Assembly (NCBI GenBank): GCA_934500835.1
Contig: CAKSTR010000018.1
Coordinates: 1-30,916 of the forward strand
DNA from: an uncultured Paracoccaceae bacterium
GTDB taxonomy: Bacteria; Pseudomonadota; Alphaproteobacteria; Rhodobacterales; Rhodobacteraceae
DNA: 30,916 nucleotides
Direction: 5' to 3'
The notes under the pieces are model-generated. The model made no database searches. It saw only the letters and a list, made by a program, of their open reading frames with translations, and was not told where the DNA came from. Positions 17,026-26,452 of this stretch are shown here, piece after piece; positions within the stretch are counted from its first letter, which is position 1; the number at the start of each line of letters is the position of its first letter. The translations under genes and the position numbers were made by a program.

Positions 17026-17943
17026 TCAATCGTTCTGGCTGCGGTTGCGTCGCGACGCCAGCATCAGCCAGTTCAGGAAGTCCCGCGCGACCTGGTGCGT
17101 CAGCGTCTGAGGACCCCAGCAGACATAGTAGGCTTCCGGCAGGGGCAGCGACTGGTCGGACAGCCGCACCAGGCGCCCAAGGGTCAGGTCGGCCTCCGCG
17201 AACGAGGCCTGCGCCAGCGCGATCCCCTGCCCGCCTGCTGCTGCCTCCAGCGCCAGGCCGGACAGAGAATAGACCCCGATCGGGCGCGGCAGCGGCGCCA
17301 GTCCGAAATGCGCGAACCAATCCTTCCAGCGCGGCACGTCCGTATAGGCCGCCCCCCAATCGACATCGATCAGCGGCAGATGCGGCAACCGCGTCGGGTC
17401 CTGCGCTTCGGGGTGACGCGCCAGGAAGTCGGGCGAGCAGACCGGAAAACAGACGTCGGTGAACAGCACCCGCGAATGGGCATAGCGGTTCGCGGCCTGC
17501 CCGTAGGTCAGCCGGAACATCTGCTCCAGCATCTTCGGGTCGGGCTCGCGGTGCGTCGCTTCCAGCCGGACCGAGATTTCCGGCGTCTCTGCCTGAAAGC
17601 GGTGCAGGTGGGGACCAAGCCATTTCAGCATCAACGTCGGCAAGCCTGATATCGTGATCTCGGCCCCGGTCCGCTGCGCCTGAATATAGTCGCCTGCCAG
17701 CCGCAGCCGCTCGAACCCCTGCGAGACGAACTCCAGATAGACCCGGGCCTGAGGGGTCAGCGCGACACCCCGCCCGTCCTTGACCAGAAGCGTCAGGCCG
17801 ACGTGTTCCTCAAGCAGGCGGATTTGCTGGCTGACCGCGCCCGAGGTCACGCCCAGGTCTTGCGCCGCGCTGTTGATCGAGCCCAGACGTCCCAACGCCT
17901 CGAAGGCCTGAAGCGCCCGCAGTGGAGGAAGCTGTCCTGCCAT
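17026..17943 (-). CDS. LysR family transcriptional regulator (GcvA-like)
   Basis: A 305-residue regulator. The N-terminal helix-turn-helix spans about residues 6-65 (LRALQAFEALGRLGSINSAAQDLGVTSGAVSQQIRLLE in outline), and the type-2 periplasmic-binding-fold effector domain covers about 90-295. The style (PPLRALQAFEALGRLGS) is that of the GcvA subgroup, often regulators of amino-acid-related pathways. It lies upstream of the Rieske pair on the same strand and divergent from the substrate-binding-protein operon, so it may control either or both. The ATG at 17943 is the natural family start. Confidence 0.92.
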   Translation of the reverse strand: MAGQLPPLRALQAFEALGRLGSINSAAQDLGVTSGAVSQQIRLLEEHVGLTLLVKDGRGVALTPQARVYLEFVSQGFERLRLAGDYIQAQRTGAEITISGLPTLMLKWLGPHLHRFQAETPEISVRLEATHREPDPKMLEQMFRLTYGQAANRYAHSRVLFTDVCFPVCSPDFLARHPEAQDPTRLPHLPLIDVDWGAAYTDVPRWKDWFAHFGLAPLPRPIGVYSLSGLALEAAAGGQGIALAQASFAEADLTLGRLVRLSDQSLPLPEAYYVCWGPQTLTHQVARDFLNWLMLASRRNRSQND

Positions 17944-18111
17944 GTGCAGTCCCCTTTCGTCACCCGCGTCCCTTTAGCAAAACTGCCGAACACTGCAGCG
18001 CTTCTGATTTGCCCTAAGTTGTGCGCAAGCATTACGCTATTAAAAATAGACATAATACGCAACCCGGGCGCGTTCAATCCACCGGGCCAACTTCAGCACA
18101 GGGGAGAAGCC
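17944..18111. promoter_or_regulatory. Divergent LysR / binding-protein promoter region
   Basis: The 168-bp spacer contains an AT-rich segment at 18031-18057. Within it CTATT-AAA-AATAG (18037-18049) is a perfect 5-bp inverted repeat, and GACATAA (18049-18055) exactly matches the right arm of the hutI/hutF palindrome. The site may bind the divergent LysR protein and possibly HutC as a half-site. The ribosome-binding site GGGGAG at 18101-18106 serves the binding-protein gene. Confidence 0.6.
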
Positions 18112-19662
18112 ATGTCTCTTTTGACCACCCGTCGTTCACTGCTTCTGGGCGCGGGCGCCGCCGCCGGGCTTATCGGCCTTGGCTCCATGCGCGCGCTGGC
18201 CCAGGATGCGCCCCGCAAGGGCGGCACCTTCCGTCTTGCCATCGCCGACTTCGATACCGGCGACACGCTGGATCCGCAACTGAACGAAACGCGGTTCATG
18301 ATGAACCTGCAATATGCCCTGCGCAACACCCTGATCGAGGTCGGCCCGGGCGGCGTGCTGCAACCCGAACTGGCGACGGAATGGGCGGGCAACGCTAATT
18401 CCACCGTCTGGACCTTCAAGCTGCGCGAGGGCGTGACCTTCCACAACGGCAAGACCATGACCGCCGATGACGTGGTCTGGTCGGTCAACCTGCATCGCGG
18501 CCCCGATACGGTGTCCGAGGCCAAGTCGCTGATGGCCGCGATCACCGAGGTGCAGGCCAGCGCGCCCAACGAGGTCACGATCACGCTGGCCGCCCCGAAT
18601 GCCGGCTTCGCCTCGCTGATGTCGATGACGAACCTGCTGATCGTCCCGGCCGAGAACACCGACTTTGCCGCCGGGATCGGCACCGGCGGCTACACGCTGG
18701 AAAGCTTCGAGCCCGGCGTCAGCGCCCGCGTGGTGCGGAACCCGAACTACTGGAAGGAAGGACGCGCGCACTTCGACGCGGTGGAATTCAAGGCGATCCA
18801 GGATGTGAACGCCCGGATGACCGCGCTGCAGACAGGCCAGATCGACGCGATGAACTACGTCGACGCCACCACGGCGAACCTGCTGAAGGCGATGCCGAAC
18901 ATGCAGCTGATCCAGACCCAGGGGAAGATGCACTACGGTTTCTCGATGCGCGTGGCCGACGGGCCGTTCTCCGACCCCGACGTGCGCCGTGCGATGAAGC
19001 TGGCCATCAACCGCGAGGAGATCGTGGCTAAGATCCTATCCGGCTTCGGCTCGGTCGCCAATGACCAGCCGATCTCGGCGGCCTATCCCTACCATAACCC
19101 CGACCTGCCGCAGACAGTATACGACCCCGACCAGGCCCGCGCCCTGTTCAAGAAGGCGGGCGTCGATGGCACAACGATCCCGCTCCACGTCGCCGACACG
19201 CCCTTCACCGGCGCGGTCGATGCGGCGCAGCTTTATCGCGAACACGCGATGGCCGCCGGGGTCGAACTGGACGTGATCCGCGAACCCGACGACGGCTACT
19301 GGTCGAACATCTGGGGCAAGAAGCCGTTTTTCGCCACCAAATGGTCCGGCCGCGTGAACGAGGACGCGATGCTGTCGCTGGCCTATTCCCGCGAAAGCAT
19401 CGGCGGCTGGAACGAGACCGGCTGGGACAACGAGGCGTTCAACGCCGCGCTCCTTGCCGCCCGCGGCGAGAAGGACGAAGCCAAGCGGCGCGAGCTCTAT
19501 TGGGAATGTCAGCGCCTGATCCATGACGACTGCGGCCTTGTGGCCCCGGTCTGGGCCGACTTCCTGGACGCCACCTCGGCCAATGTCCGGCATGGCGAGC
19601 TGGCCTCGGACTGGGAGCTTGACGGCGCCCGTGCCGCCGAACGCTGGTGGTTCGCCGCATAA
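18112..19662 (+). CDS. ABC transporter substrate-binding protein, family 5 (DppA/OppA-like)
   Basis: A 516-residue periplasmic binding protein. The N-terminus TTRRSLLLGAG is a twin-arginine (Tat) signal, with probable cleavage after ALA at residue 30. The mature part has the family-5 features: GGTFRLAIADF near the start, the PELATEWAGNANSTVWTF block, and WTFKLREGVTFHNGKTMTADDV-type sequence. The permease/ATPase operon at 10234-13684 lacks its own binding protein, so this is the likely partner even though it is in a separate operon. It heads the operon that continues with the FAD dehydrogenase, aminotransferase and formaldehyde dehydrogenase. The ATG at 18112 follows GGGGAG; the longer upstream frame is not coding. 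Confidence 0.94.
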   Translation: MSLLTTRRSLLLGAGAAAGLIGLGSMRALAQDAPRKGGTFRLAIADFDTGDTLDPQLNETRFMMNLQYALRNTLIEVGPGGVLQPELATEWAGNANSTVWTFKLREGVTFHNGKTMTADDVVWSVNLHRGPDTVSEAKSLMAAITEVQASAPNEVTITLAAPNAGFASLMSMTNLLIVPAENTDFAAGIGTGGYTLESFEPGVSARVVRNPNYWKEGRAHFDAVEFKAIQDVNARMTALQTGQIDAMNYVDATTANLLKAMPNMQLIQTQGKMHYGFSMRVADGPFSDPDVRRAMKLAINREEIVAKILSGFGSVANDQPISAAYPYHNPDLPQTVYDPDQARALFKKAGVDGTTIPLHVADTPFTGAVDAAQLYREHAMAAGVELDVIREPDDGYWSNIWGKKPFFATKWSGRVNEDAMLSLAYSRESIGGWNETGWDNEAFNAALLAARGEKDEAKRRELYWECQRLIHDDCGLVAPVWADFLDATSANVRHGELASDWELDGARAAERWWFAA

Positions 19663-19673
19663 GGCAGGACTGC

Positions 19674-19710
19674 GGTCCGGGGCGTGCGGCCTTCCAGCAC
19701 GCCCCGGACC
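19674..19710 (+). other. Strong hairpin after the binding-protein gene
   Basis: Arms GGTCCGGGGCGTGC and GCACGCCCCGGACC pair perfectly over 14 bp around a 9-base loop. It begins 11 bases after the stop codon of the binding-protein gene and is not followed by a T run. Such intercistronic hairpins often protect the upstream message from 3' exonucleases, or attenuate transcription, so that the binding protein is made in excess over the enzymes encoded downstream. Confidence 0.8.
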
Positions 19711-19727
19711 CCGCCAAAGGATAGCAG

Positions 19728-21122
19728 ATGACCGCCCCCGCCTTCCTGCACCCCGCCGCCGCCGCGGCGCTGGCTGCCCTGTCCCCGCTCCTTGGCCCCC
19801 GGCTTTCCGCGGGACAGTCTGTCCGGGCGCTGCACGGTGCGGGCGAAAGCTGGCTGCCCGCCGCCCCTCCCGACCTGGTGGCGATGGCGGAAACGACCGA
19901 GGAAGTCTCGCAGATCCTGTCCATCTGCAACACGCTTGGCCTGCCCGTAGTGCCCTTCGGCGCGGGCTCCTCGATCGAAGGCCAGATCCATGCGCCCTTG
20001 GGCGGGCTGTCGCTGGACCTGTCGGCCATGTCCCGGATCCTGCGCATCAGCCCCGAGGACATGGACTGCACAGTCCAATGCGGCGTCACCCGCCAGCGCC
20101 TGAACGAAGAGCTGAGGGCGACCGGCCTCTTCTTCCCGGTCGACCTTGGTGCCGAGGCGACGCTGGGCGGCATGGCCTCGACCCGGGCCTCGGGGACGAC
20201 GACCGTGCGCTACGGCTCGATGCGCGACCTGGTGCTGGGCCTGACCGTGGTCCTGCCCGACGGCCGCATCGTCAAGACGGGCGGGCGGGCGCGCAAATCC
20301 TCGGCCGGCTATGACCTGACCCACCTTTTCGTCGGCGCCGAGGGCACGCTGGGCGTGATAACCGAACTGACCCTCCGCCTCTTCGGCCAGCCCGAGGCGC
20401 GGCAGACCCTTTTGTGCAGCTTCCCCGACATCGCCGCCGCCACCACCACGGTCGTCGCAGCCCTGCAATGCGGCCTTTGCCTAAACCGGATCGAACTTGC
20501 CGACCAGTTGCAGATGCAGGCGATCAACGCCTGGTGCAGCGCGGACCTGCCCGTCGCCCCCGCGCTTTGGGTGGAATTCGTCGGCTCGCCCCCCGCCGTG
20601 GCGCATGACCTCGCGCTGTTCCACGAGCTTGCGACCAGGGCCGGGGCGCTGCGGCAGGACATCGCCCGCACTGCGGACGAAGCGAACGCGCTCTGGCGCC
20701 TGCGCCATTCCGCGCTTTACGCCTCGCGCGCGCTGCGGCCGGGTATCAAGGGCATCTCGACCGATGTCTGCGTTCCCATCTCGGCCCTCCCAGACTGCAT
20801 CGACCGCATCCTCGCCGTGGTGGCAGAAACCTCGATCCTTGCCCCGCTGGTGGGCCATGCGGGCGACGGCAACTTCCACCTTGTGCTTCTCTTCGACCCC
20901 GCCGATCCCGACGAGACCGCCCAGGCCCGGCACATCAACGCCAGCCTGATCCGTATCGCGCTGGAACTCGGCGGCACCTGCACCGGGGAACACGGCGTCG
21001 GCCTTGGGAAAAAGGCCTACCTGCCCGACGAACATGGCCCCGCGCTGGACCTGATGCGCCAGATCAAGCAAGCGATCGACCCGCGCGGCATCATGAACCC
21101 GTTCAAGATCTTCGACCTCTGA
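19728..21122 (+). CDS. FAD-binding dehydrogenase, D-lactate dehydrogenase/GlcD type
   Basis: A 464-residue flavoenzyme of the PCMH/VAO fold with C-terminal FAD-oxidase domain. FAD-binding is seen in VVPFGAGSSIEGQ near residues 73-85 and in the ASTRASGTTTVRYGSMRDLV block. The C-terminal signatures GHAGDGNFHLVL, CTGEHGVGLGKKAYL and DPRGIMNPFKIF are characteristic of D-2-hydroxyacid dehydrogenases (LDHD, GlcD, Dld2). These oxidise a D-2-hydroxyacid to a 2-oxoacid, passing electrons to a quinone, cytochrome or flavoprotein. Placed before a HisC-like aminotransferase, a substrate such as imidazole-lactate giving imidazole-pyruvate is plausible. D-lactate or glycolate remain alternatives. Confidence 0.9.
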   Translation: MTAPAFLHPAAAAALAALSPLLGPRLSAGQSVRALHGAGESWLPAAPPDLVAMAETTEEVSQILSICNTLGLPVVPFGAGSSIEGQIHAPLGGLSLDLSAMSRILRISPEDMDCTVQCGVTRQRLNEELRATGLFFPVDLGAEATLGGMASTRASGTTTVRYGSMRDLVLGLTVVLPDGRIVKTGGRARKSSAGYDLTHLFVGAEGTLGVITELTLRLFGQPEARQTLLCSFPDIAAATTTVVAALQCGLCLNRIELADQLQMQAINAWCSADLPVAPALWVEFVGSPPAVAHDLALFHELATRAGALRQDIARTADEANALWRLRHSALYASRALRPGIKGISTDVCVPISALPDCIDRILAVVAETSILAPLVGHAGDGNFHLVLLFDPADPDETAQARHINASLIRIALELGGTCTGEHGVGLGKKAYLPDEHGPALDLMRQIKQAIDPRGIMNPFKIFDL

Positions 21123-21140
21123 TCCGCAAGGAACTGCCCG

Positions 21141-22268
21141 ATGACCCCGCCCTACCCTTCCCCCCTGATCCGAGACGAGATCGAACGTCTGCCGACCTAC
21201 AATGCGGGATTGGCCGCAGCCCGCTTCGAAGCGATCTACGGCGTCCCCCTGAGGGCAAAGCTCGACAGTAACGAGAACCCGCTTGGCCCGTCGCCGGATG
21301 CGATATCCGCCGCCCTTGCCGCCGTGAAGGGCATCGGGCGCTATCCGGATGCCAGCGGAATGACCTTGCGGGTTGTGCTGGCCGACCGCCTTGGCGCAAG
21401 CGCCGACCGGGTCATTCTGGGTAACGGATCCGAAGACCTGATCGGCGTCATCTACCGCACCGTCCTGCGTCCGGGCGACCATGTGGTGACGGTCTGCCCA
21501 TCCTTCGGTTTGCACGAGTTCGCCGCGCAGGCCTGTGGGGCACGGGTGACGAAAGTTCCCTTCACGCCGGATTGGCGCTTCCCCGTCGCGGGCCTTGCTG
21601 CGGCGATGACGGACGGAGCGCGTGTATTGATCATCTCGTCACCCAGCAATCCGGCCGGACCGGCGATCTCTCCCGACGATTTCGCCACCCTCGTCGCTGC
21701 GACGCCGGCCGGCACCCTGATCGTGTTCGATGAAGCCTATATCGAATACCTTGACGAGAGCATGCACTTTGACGCGCTGGCCGTCCTGTCGGCATCCGGC
21801 CGCCCATGGATATCGCTGCGCACATTCTCAAAGGCGTTCGGCCTTGCCGGCGCGCGTGTGGGGTATGGCCTGGCGCATGACCCCCAACTTGTCGCGGCGA
21901 TGTCGAAAGTCCGAAATCCCTTCGCCGTGAACCTGGTGGCCGAGGCAGCGGCGACAGCAGCACTCGAGGATGCCAAGCATCTGGCAAGAGGCGTGGAACT
22001 GGCGCAGTCCGAGCGCCGGCGCCTGTCGCGCACCCTTGCAGGGATGGGCTTCGCCTGCGCGCCCAGTCAGACCAACTTTCTCTTCTTCGATTGCGGCAGG
22101 CCGGCCACCGAGATCGCCGAGGCCCTGCGTCGCCAAGGGGTGCTGATCAAGGCGTGGATGGAGCTCCCATTCACGAACCATGCCCGAGTCACCCTGGGTC
22201 AACCGACAGAGAACGACCTGTTCTTGGATGCGATGTCGTCAGCAGCGCGCGACATCACCAAGAGATGA
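21141..22268 (+). CDS. HisC-like PLP aminotransferase (class I/II)
   Basis: A 375-residue fold-type I aminotransferase closest in style to histidinol-phosphate aminotransferases. The family start LDSNENPLGPS is at 41-51, the substrate/PLP loop SSPSNPAGP at 167-174, the PLP-contacting DEAY at 198-201, and the Schiff-base lysine at Lys231 (RTFSKAFGLAGARVGYG). It starts 18 bases after the FAD dehydrogenase with an AAGGA site. The surroundings are catabolic and no other his genes are present, so I infer a role in interconverting an imidazole 2-oxoacid and histidine (or a methylhistidine). Aromatic aminotransfer or true histidine biosynthesis is possible. Codon choice looks a little less GC-biased than its neighbours. 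Confidence 0.88.
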   Translation: MTPPYPSPLIRDEIERLPTYNAGLAAARFEAIYGVPLRAKLDSNENPLGPSPDAISAALAAVKGIGRYPDASGMTLRVVLADRLGASADRVILGNGSEDLIGVIYRTVLRPGDHVVTVCPSFGLHEFAAQACGARVTKVPFTPDWRFPVAGLAAAMTDGARVLIISSPSNPAGPAISPDDFATLVAATPAGTLIVFDEAYIEYLDESMHFDALAVLSASGRPWISLRTFSKAFGLAGARVGYGLAHDPQLVAAMSKVRNPFAVNLVAEAAATAALEDAKHLARGVELAQSERRRLSRTLAGMGFACAPSQTNFLFFDCGRPATEIAEALRRQGVLIKAWMELPFTNHARVTLGQPTENDLFLDAMSSAARDITKR

Positions 22269-22306
22269 CGTAGCCAGAAGCCCGACCAGAAGAAGGGAAC
22301 CCAAAC

Positions 22307-23437
<1,131 letters not shown>

Positions 23438-23700
23438 TAGATAGGGAGGGGAAACGCACTTGTCGGCGATAAGAGGCAGCCATCAGATGGTCAATCCTGG
23501 CATCTGATGGGGGACACCGGATCGGCAGCCAGGGCTGGCATCGGGCGATGGACCACATTCCACAACCGCCAACGCCGACGCACCGCCCATGACGGTTCAC
23601 CGCGCGCCGTAGGCTATTTCAACACCATCGAAACCTTTCAGCAGGTGCAGGCAGTAGGTTACATGACCAAGAAACTAGTCAAAGCACTGGGGAGTAGGTC
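23438..23700. other. Spacer between frmA and the IS5 element, no gene recognised
   Basis: The first part contains the hairpin described separately. The rest holds a weak open frame (HDGSPRAVGYFNTIETFQQVQ in style) that I do not recognise and that runs into the IS5 end; it may be the stump of a gene broken by the insertion. No RNA gene or clear promoter is visible. Confidence 0.4.
23480..23510 (+). other. Hairpin downstream of frmA, possible transcript end
   Basis: CCATCAGATG and CATCTGATGG pair perfectly over 10 bp around an 11-base loop, 43 bases after the frmA stop. It is followed by GGGGACACC rather than a T run, so it is not a standard intrinsic terminator. It may mark the 3' end of the transcript or be a processed 3' structure. 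Confidence 0.5.
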
Positions 23701-23718
23701 GGCTCTGTTGCACAAATC
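23701..23718. repeat. Terminal inverted repeat of the IS5-family element (left)
   Basis: GGCTCTGTTGCACAAATC, exact reverse complement of the sequence at 27216-27233. Confidence 0.9.
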
Positions 23719-23754
23719 GGCTGATGGCCGGAGCTTCCCCATCCCCGGACAGAC

Positions 23755-23961
23755 TTATCCCGTGACTTCCGTGATGGGCGTCCCGAGCGCGGTGAAGTCG
23801 TTGAGCACGGCGACCCTGACCTGGAACTCCGCAACCTGACGGTCGAAGTCTCGGGCGGACAGGCGCTGCCCCAAGAGCTTGACGCAGTGCATCTTGGTCT
23901 CGGCGCGGCTTCGGCGATGATACCCGCTCCATCGTCGCCAGATCGTCCGGCCAACACGCTT
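23755..23961 (-). pseudogene. IS5-family transposase, C-terminal fragment
   Basis: The minus strand encodes KRVGRTIWRRWSGYHRRSR and onward to ALGTPITEVTG and a TAA stop, 68 residues. It contains the IS5-group Y-(2)-R-(3)-E-(6)-K signature (Tyr256, Arg259, Glu263, Lys270 in the rejoined protein), including the third catalytic acidic residue. The matching N-terminal 242 residues are at 26445-27170. The IS66 insertion between the two parts separates the catalytic Glu from the two Asp residues, so the transposase is dead. Confidence 0.92.
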
Positions 23962-23969
23962 CGATGTCC
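23962..23969. repeat. IS66 target-site duplication, left copy
   Basis: CGATGTCC lies directly before the IS66 left end GTAAGCGGCG and is repeated exactly at 26445-26452 after the right end. Eight base pairs is the duplication length typical of IS66 elements. Confidence 0.93.
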
Positions 23970-24042
23970 GTAAGCGGCGTCTGAACCCCACGTTGCGTGG
24001 CTGACGCGCTGCTGCGAAGTCCTTTTCATCGGCTGATGGGGA

Positions 24043-24465
24043 GTGCGTTTCGCAATGTGTGCCAAGAATTCGTTTCTCACCTCCCTGGGCGTGGAGATTT
24101 ATGCCTCTGGTCATCGGCGGTGGCCGGATGAGGTGAAGGCTCGGGTGGTCGCCGATACACTGCAGCCGGGGGCCACGGTAAACGCAGTGGCGGATCACTA
24201 TGGAGTGCAGCCGAACCAGGTATCGGCGTGGCGGCGGCTGGCCAAGCAGGGCAAGCTGGTGCTGCCAGCCATCTTGGCCGAAGAGCCGGTCTTTGCCTCG
24301 CTGGTGGTTTGCGATACACCGCCTGCTGTCCATTCCTACGACGGGCGCGCTGCAGACGAGGGGATCAGGATCATTATCGGGGAGGTGAGGCTTGAGCTGG
24401 CCGCGGACACGCCCGCCGTTCGGCTGGCCGAGATTGTCCGTGCTCTTGGAGCCGCGCCGTGCTGA
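24043..24465 (+). CDS. tnpA: IS66 accessory protein TnpA
   Basis: A 140-residue protein of the IS66 OrfA group, with a helix-turn-helix of the IS3-OrfA/Trp-repressor type (RWPDEVKARVVADTLQPGATVNAVADHYGVQPNQVSAWRRL in outline, residues about 26-66). It is needed with TnpB for efficient IS66 transposition, but its precise role is not settled. The start is either GTG 24043 or ATG 24055; a GGGGAG site precedes both. Its stop overlaps the tnpB start as TGATG. Confidence 0.88.
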   Translation: MRFAMCAKNSFLTSLGVEIYASGHRRWPDEVKARVVADTLQPGATVNAVADHYGVQPNQVSAWRRLAKQGKLVLPAILAEEPVFASLVVCDTPPAVHSYDGRAADEGIRIIIGEVRLELAADTPAVRLAEIVRALGAAPC

Positions 24466-24812
24466 TGCCGTCGCAGGGCATGCGGATCCTGGTGGCGACC
24501 AAGCCGGTGGACTTCAGGAAGGGGCACGACGGATTGGCAGCCTTGGCGCAGTCGATGCTGGCGGAAGACCCCTTCACCGGCACGATCTTTGTGTTCCGCT
24601 CGAAGCGCGCCGACAGGCTGAAGATCCTGTTCTGGGACGGCAGCGGGCTGGTGATGGCTTACAAGCGCCTTGAGGCCGACAGCTTCACCTGGCCGGCCAT
24701 CCGGGACGGGGCCATGACCTTGAGCCGAACGCAGTTCGAGGCGCTTTTTGCCGGCCTCGACTGGCGGCGGGTCCGACCTCTGGAAACCCCAAAGCCAGCC
24801 GTTTCAGAATGA
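24465..24812 (+). CDS. tnpB: IS66 accessory protein TnpB
   Basis: A 115-residue protein of the IS66 Orf2 family, recognised by RILVATKPVDFRKGHDGLAAL near the N-terminus and by VFRSKRADRLKILFWDGSGLVM in outline. These motifs are the family hallmark. I chose the ATG at 24465 because it overlaps the tnpA stop (TGATG); a GTG six bases earlier is also in frame. Its biochemical role is not established. Confidence 0.94.
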   Translation: MPSQGMRILVATKPVDFRKGHDGLAALAQSMLAEDPFTGTIFVFRSKRADRLKILFWDGSGLVMAYKRLEADSFTWPAIRDGAMTLSRTQFEALFAGLDWRRVRPLETPKPAVSE

Positions 24813-24865
24813 CCTGAATGCAATAAAAGCGTTCAACTACAGTCGGATCAGGGTATGATGACTTC

Positions 24866-26416
24866 ATGTCCGCCGCTCCGTCCATCGACCTGTCCGCCAT
24901 CCCCGAAAGCCAGCGCGCCGCTGTTCTTGCCGTGCTGAGGGAACGGGACGCGCTGCAGGAAACCAACCGGCGGCTGGAGCATCTGATCGCCGAGCTGAAC
25001 CAGGTCTTGCATGGCAAACGCTCCGAGAAGCTGAACGACGACGAGCGTCAGCTGGCTTTCGAGGATCTGGAAACCGCGTTGGCCGAGGCCGAGACCCGGC
25101 AGGATGCGGAGACTGCGCCCCGCACGCCCCCGCGCCGGGCCGCCCGCCGCAATCGCGGGCATCTTCCGGAAAGCCTGCCCCGCGTAGAACGCGTGATCGA
25201 GCCGAGCAGTCGGCTCTGTCCGTGTGGCTGTGGTGAGATGCACCGCATCGGCGAAGACCGGACCGAGCGGCTGGATATCGTGCCCGCGCAACTGCGGGTC
25301 ATCGTGACCGTGCGCCCAAAATATGCGTGCCGCAGGTGTGCAGAGGGCGTGACCCAGGCACCGGCACCCGCACACCTGATCGATGGCGGCCAACCCACTG
25401 AGGGCGCCTTGGCGCATGTGCTGGTCAGCAAATACGCGGACCATCTGCCGTTGTATCGTCAGAGCCAAATCCTTGCCCGCGCGGGCATCGAGCTTCACCG
25501 CAGCACGCTGGCTGATTGGGTCGGCACCGCCGCCTTCCACCTCGGTCCCGTGGTCGATCGGCTGACAGAGCACCTGAAGACGTCGAGCAAGCTGTTCATG
25601 GACGAAACCACGGCACCCGTGCTCGATCCTGGCCGAGGCCGGACGAAGACGGGCTACCTCTGGGCCCTGGCGCGCGATGACCGCTCATGGGGCGGGGGCG
25701 ATCCGCCCGGTGTGGTCTTCACCTATGCGCCCGACCGCGCGGGCGAAAACGCAGAGCGCATCCTCCATGGCTTTGACGGCATCCTGCAGCTGGATGGCTA
25801 TACCGGCTACAACCGTCTGACGCGTCCGTCCCGGACAGGCGGCGCACCGATCACCGTCGCTTATTGCTGGGCGCATGTCCGGCGAAAACTGAAGGAGATC
25901 TTTGATCGCGACGGCTCCAAGATCGCGGCCGAGGGCCTGTGCCGGATAGCCGAGCTTTACCGGATCGAGGCCGAGATCCGTGGCATGGACCCGGGCCAGC
26001 GGCTGTCGGCCCGCCAAGCGCGCAGTGCGCCGCTGATCGCCGCATTCGGGGAATGGCTGCAGCTGCAGTGTCGGCGCATATCGATGAGGTCGCGCCTCGG
26101 GGAGAAGCTGGCCTATATCCATCGTCACTGGGGCGGGTTGCAGACCTTCTTGCGCGACGGCCGGGTCGAGATCGACTCCAACAACGTCGAGAACCTGATC
26201 CGGCCGATCGCGCTGACGCGAAAGAATGCGCTCTTCGCAGGCCATGACGAGGGTGGCCGATCCTGGGCGCGCATCGCATCCCTGATCGCCACCGCAAAGG
26301 TCAACGGCGTCGAACCCTTCGCCTACCTCAAGGCAACCCTGGAAGCGGTGGCAGCCAGCCATCCTCAGGCAAAGATCGCCGACCTGCTGCCCTGGAACTT
26401 CAACCCGTCAAGCTGA
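24866..26416 (+). CDS. tnpC: IS66 transposase TnpC
   Basis: A 516-residue DDE transposase. An N-terminal leucine-rich coiled-coil segment spans about 20-75. A zinc-binding region with CPCGCG and CRRC cysteines lies at about 117-157. The catalytic residues are Asp246 (FMDETTAP), Asp310 (QLDGYTGY) and Glu442 (DSNNVEN). The C-terminal IS66 motif (NALFAGHDEGGRSWARIASLIATAK in outline) is present. It is complete and ends 28 bp before the right terminus of the element. Confidence 0.97.
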   Translation: MSAAPSIDLSAIPESQRAAVLAVLRERDALQETNRRLEHLIAELNQVLHGKRSEKLNDDERQLAFEDLETALAEAETRQDAETAPRTPPRRAARRNRGHLPESLPRVERVIEPSSRLCPCGCGEMHRIGEDRTERLDIVPAQLRVIVTVRPKYACRRCAEGVTQAPAPAHLIDGGQPTEGALAHVLVSKYADHLPLYRQSQILARAGIELHRSTLADWVGTAAFHLGPVVDRLTEHLKTSSKLFMDETTAPVLDPGRGRTKTGYLWALARDDRSWGGGDPPGVVFTYAPDRAGENAERILHGFDGILQLDGYTGYNRLTRPSRTGGAPITVAYCWAHVRRKLKEIFDRDGSKIAAEGLCRIAELYRIEAEIRGMDPGQRLSARQARSAPLIAAFGEWLQLQCRRISMRSRLGEKLAYIHRHWGGLQTFLRDGRVEIDSNNVENLIRPIALTRKNALFAGHDEGGRSWARIASLIATAKVNGVEPFAYLKATLEAVAASHPQAKIADLLPWNFNPSS

Positions 26417-26444
26417 AACCAGGTGAGGCGGCGCCGCCGCTTAC

Positions 26445-26452
26445 CGATGTCC
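26445..26452. repeat. IS66 target-site duplication, right copy
   Basis: CGATGTCC, identical to 23962-23969, directly follows the IS66 right end CGCCGCTTAC. Confidence 0.93.

Larger units (their letters stand above)
23970..26444 (+). mobile_element. Complete IS66-family element
   Basis: The element is 2475 bp. Its ends are GTAAGCGGCG on the left and the exact complement CGCCGCTTAC on the right, flanked by the 8-bp duplication CGATGTCC. It carries the three expected genes in order: tnpA, tnpB and tnpC, all full length with coupled or closely spaced starts. Nothing in it is visibly broken, so it may be active. It is inserted in the transposase gene of an IS5-family element at codon 242. Confidence 0.96.

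Noticed and set aside
21141..22268. Calling the aminotransferase a biosynthetic hisC
   Set aside because: No other histidine-biosynthesis gene is nearby, and its operon partners are a binding protein, an FAD dehydrogenase and a formaldehyde dehydrogenase. The biosynthetic role is not excluded but is not supported here.
23480..23510. Intrinsic terminator for the frmA operon
   Set aside because: The stem is only moderately stable and no T run follows, so I list it only as a hairpin.
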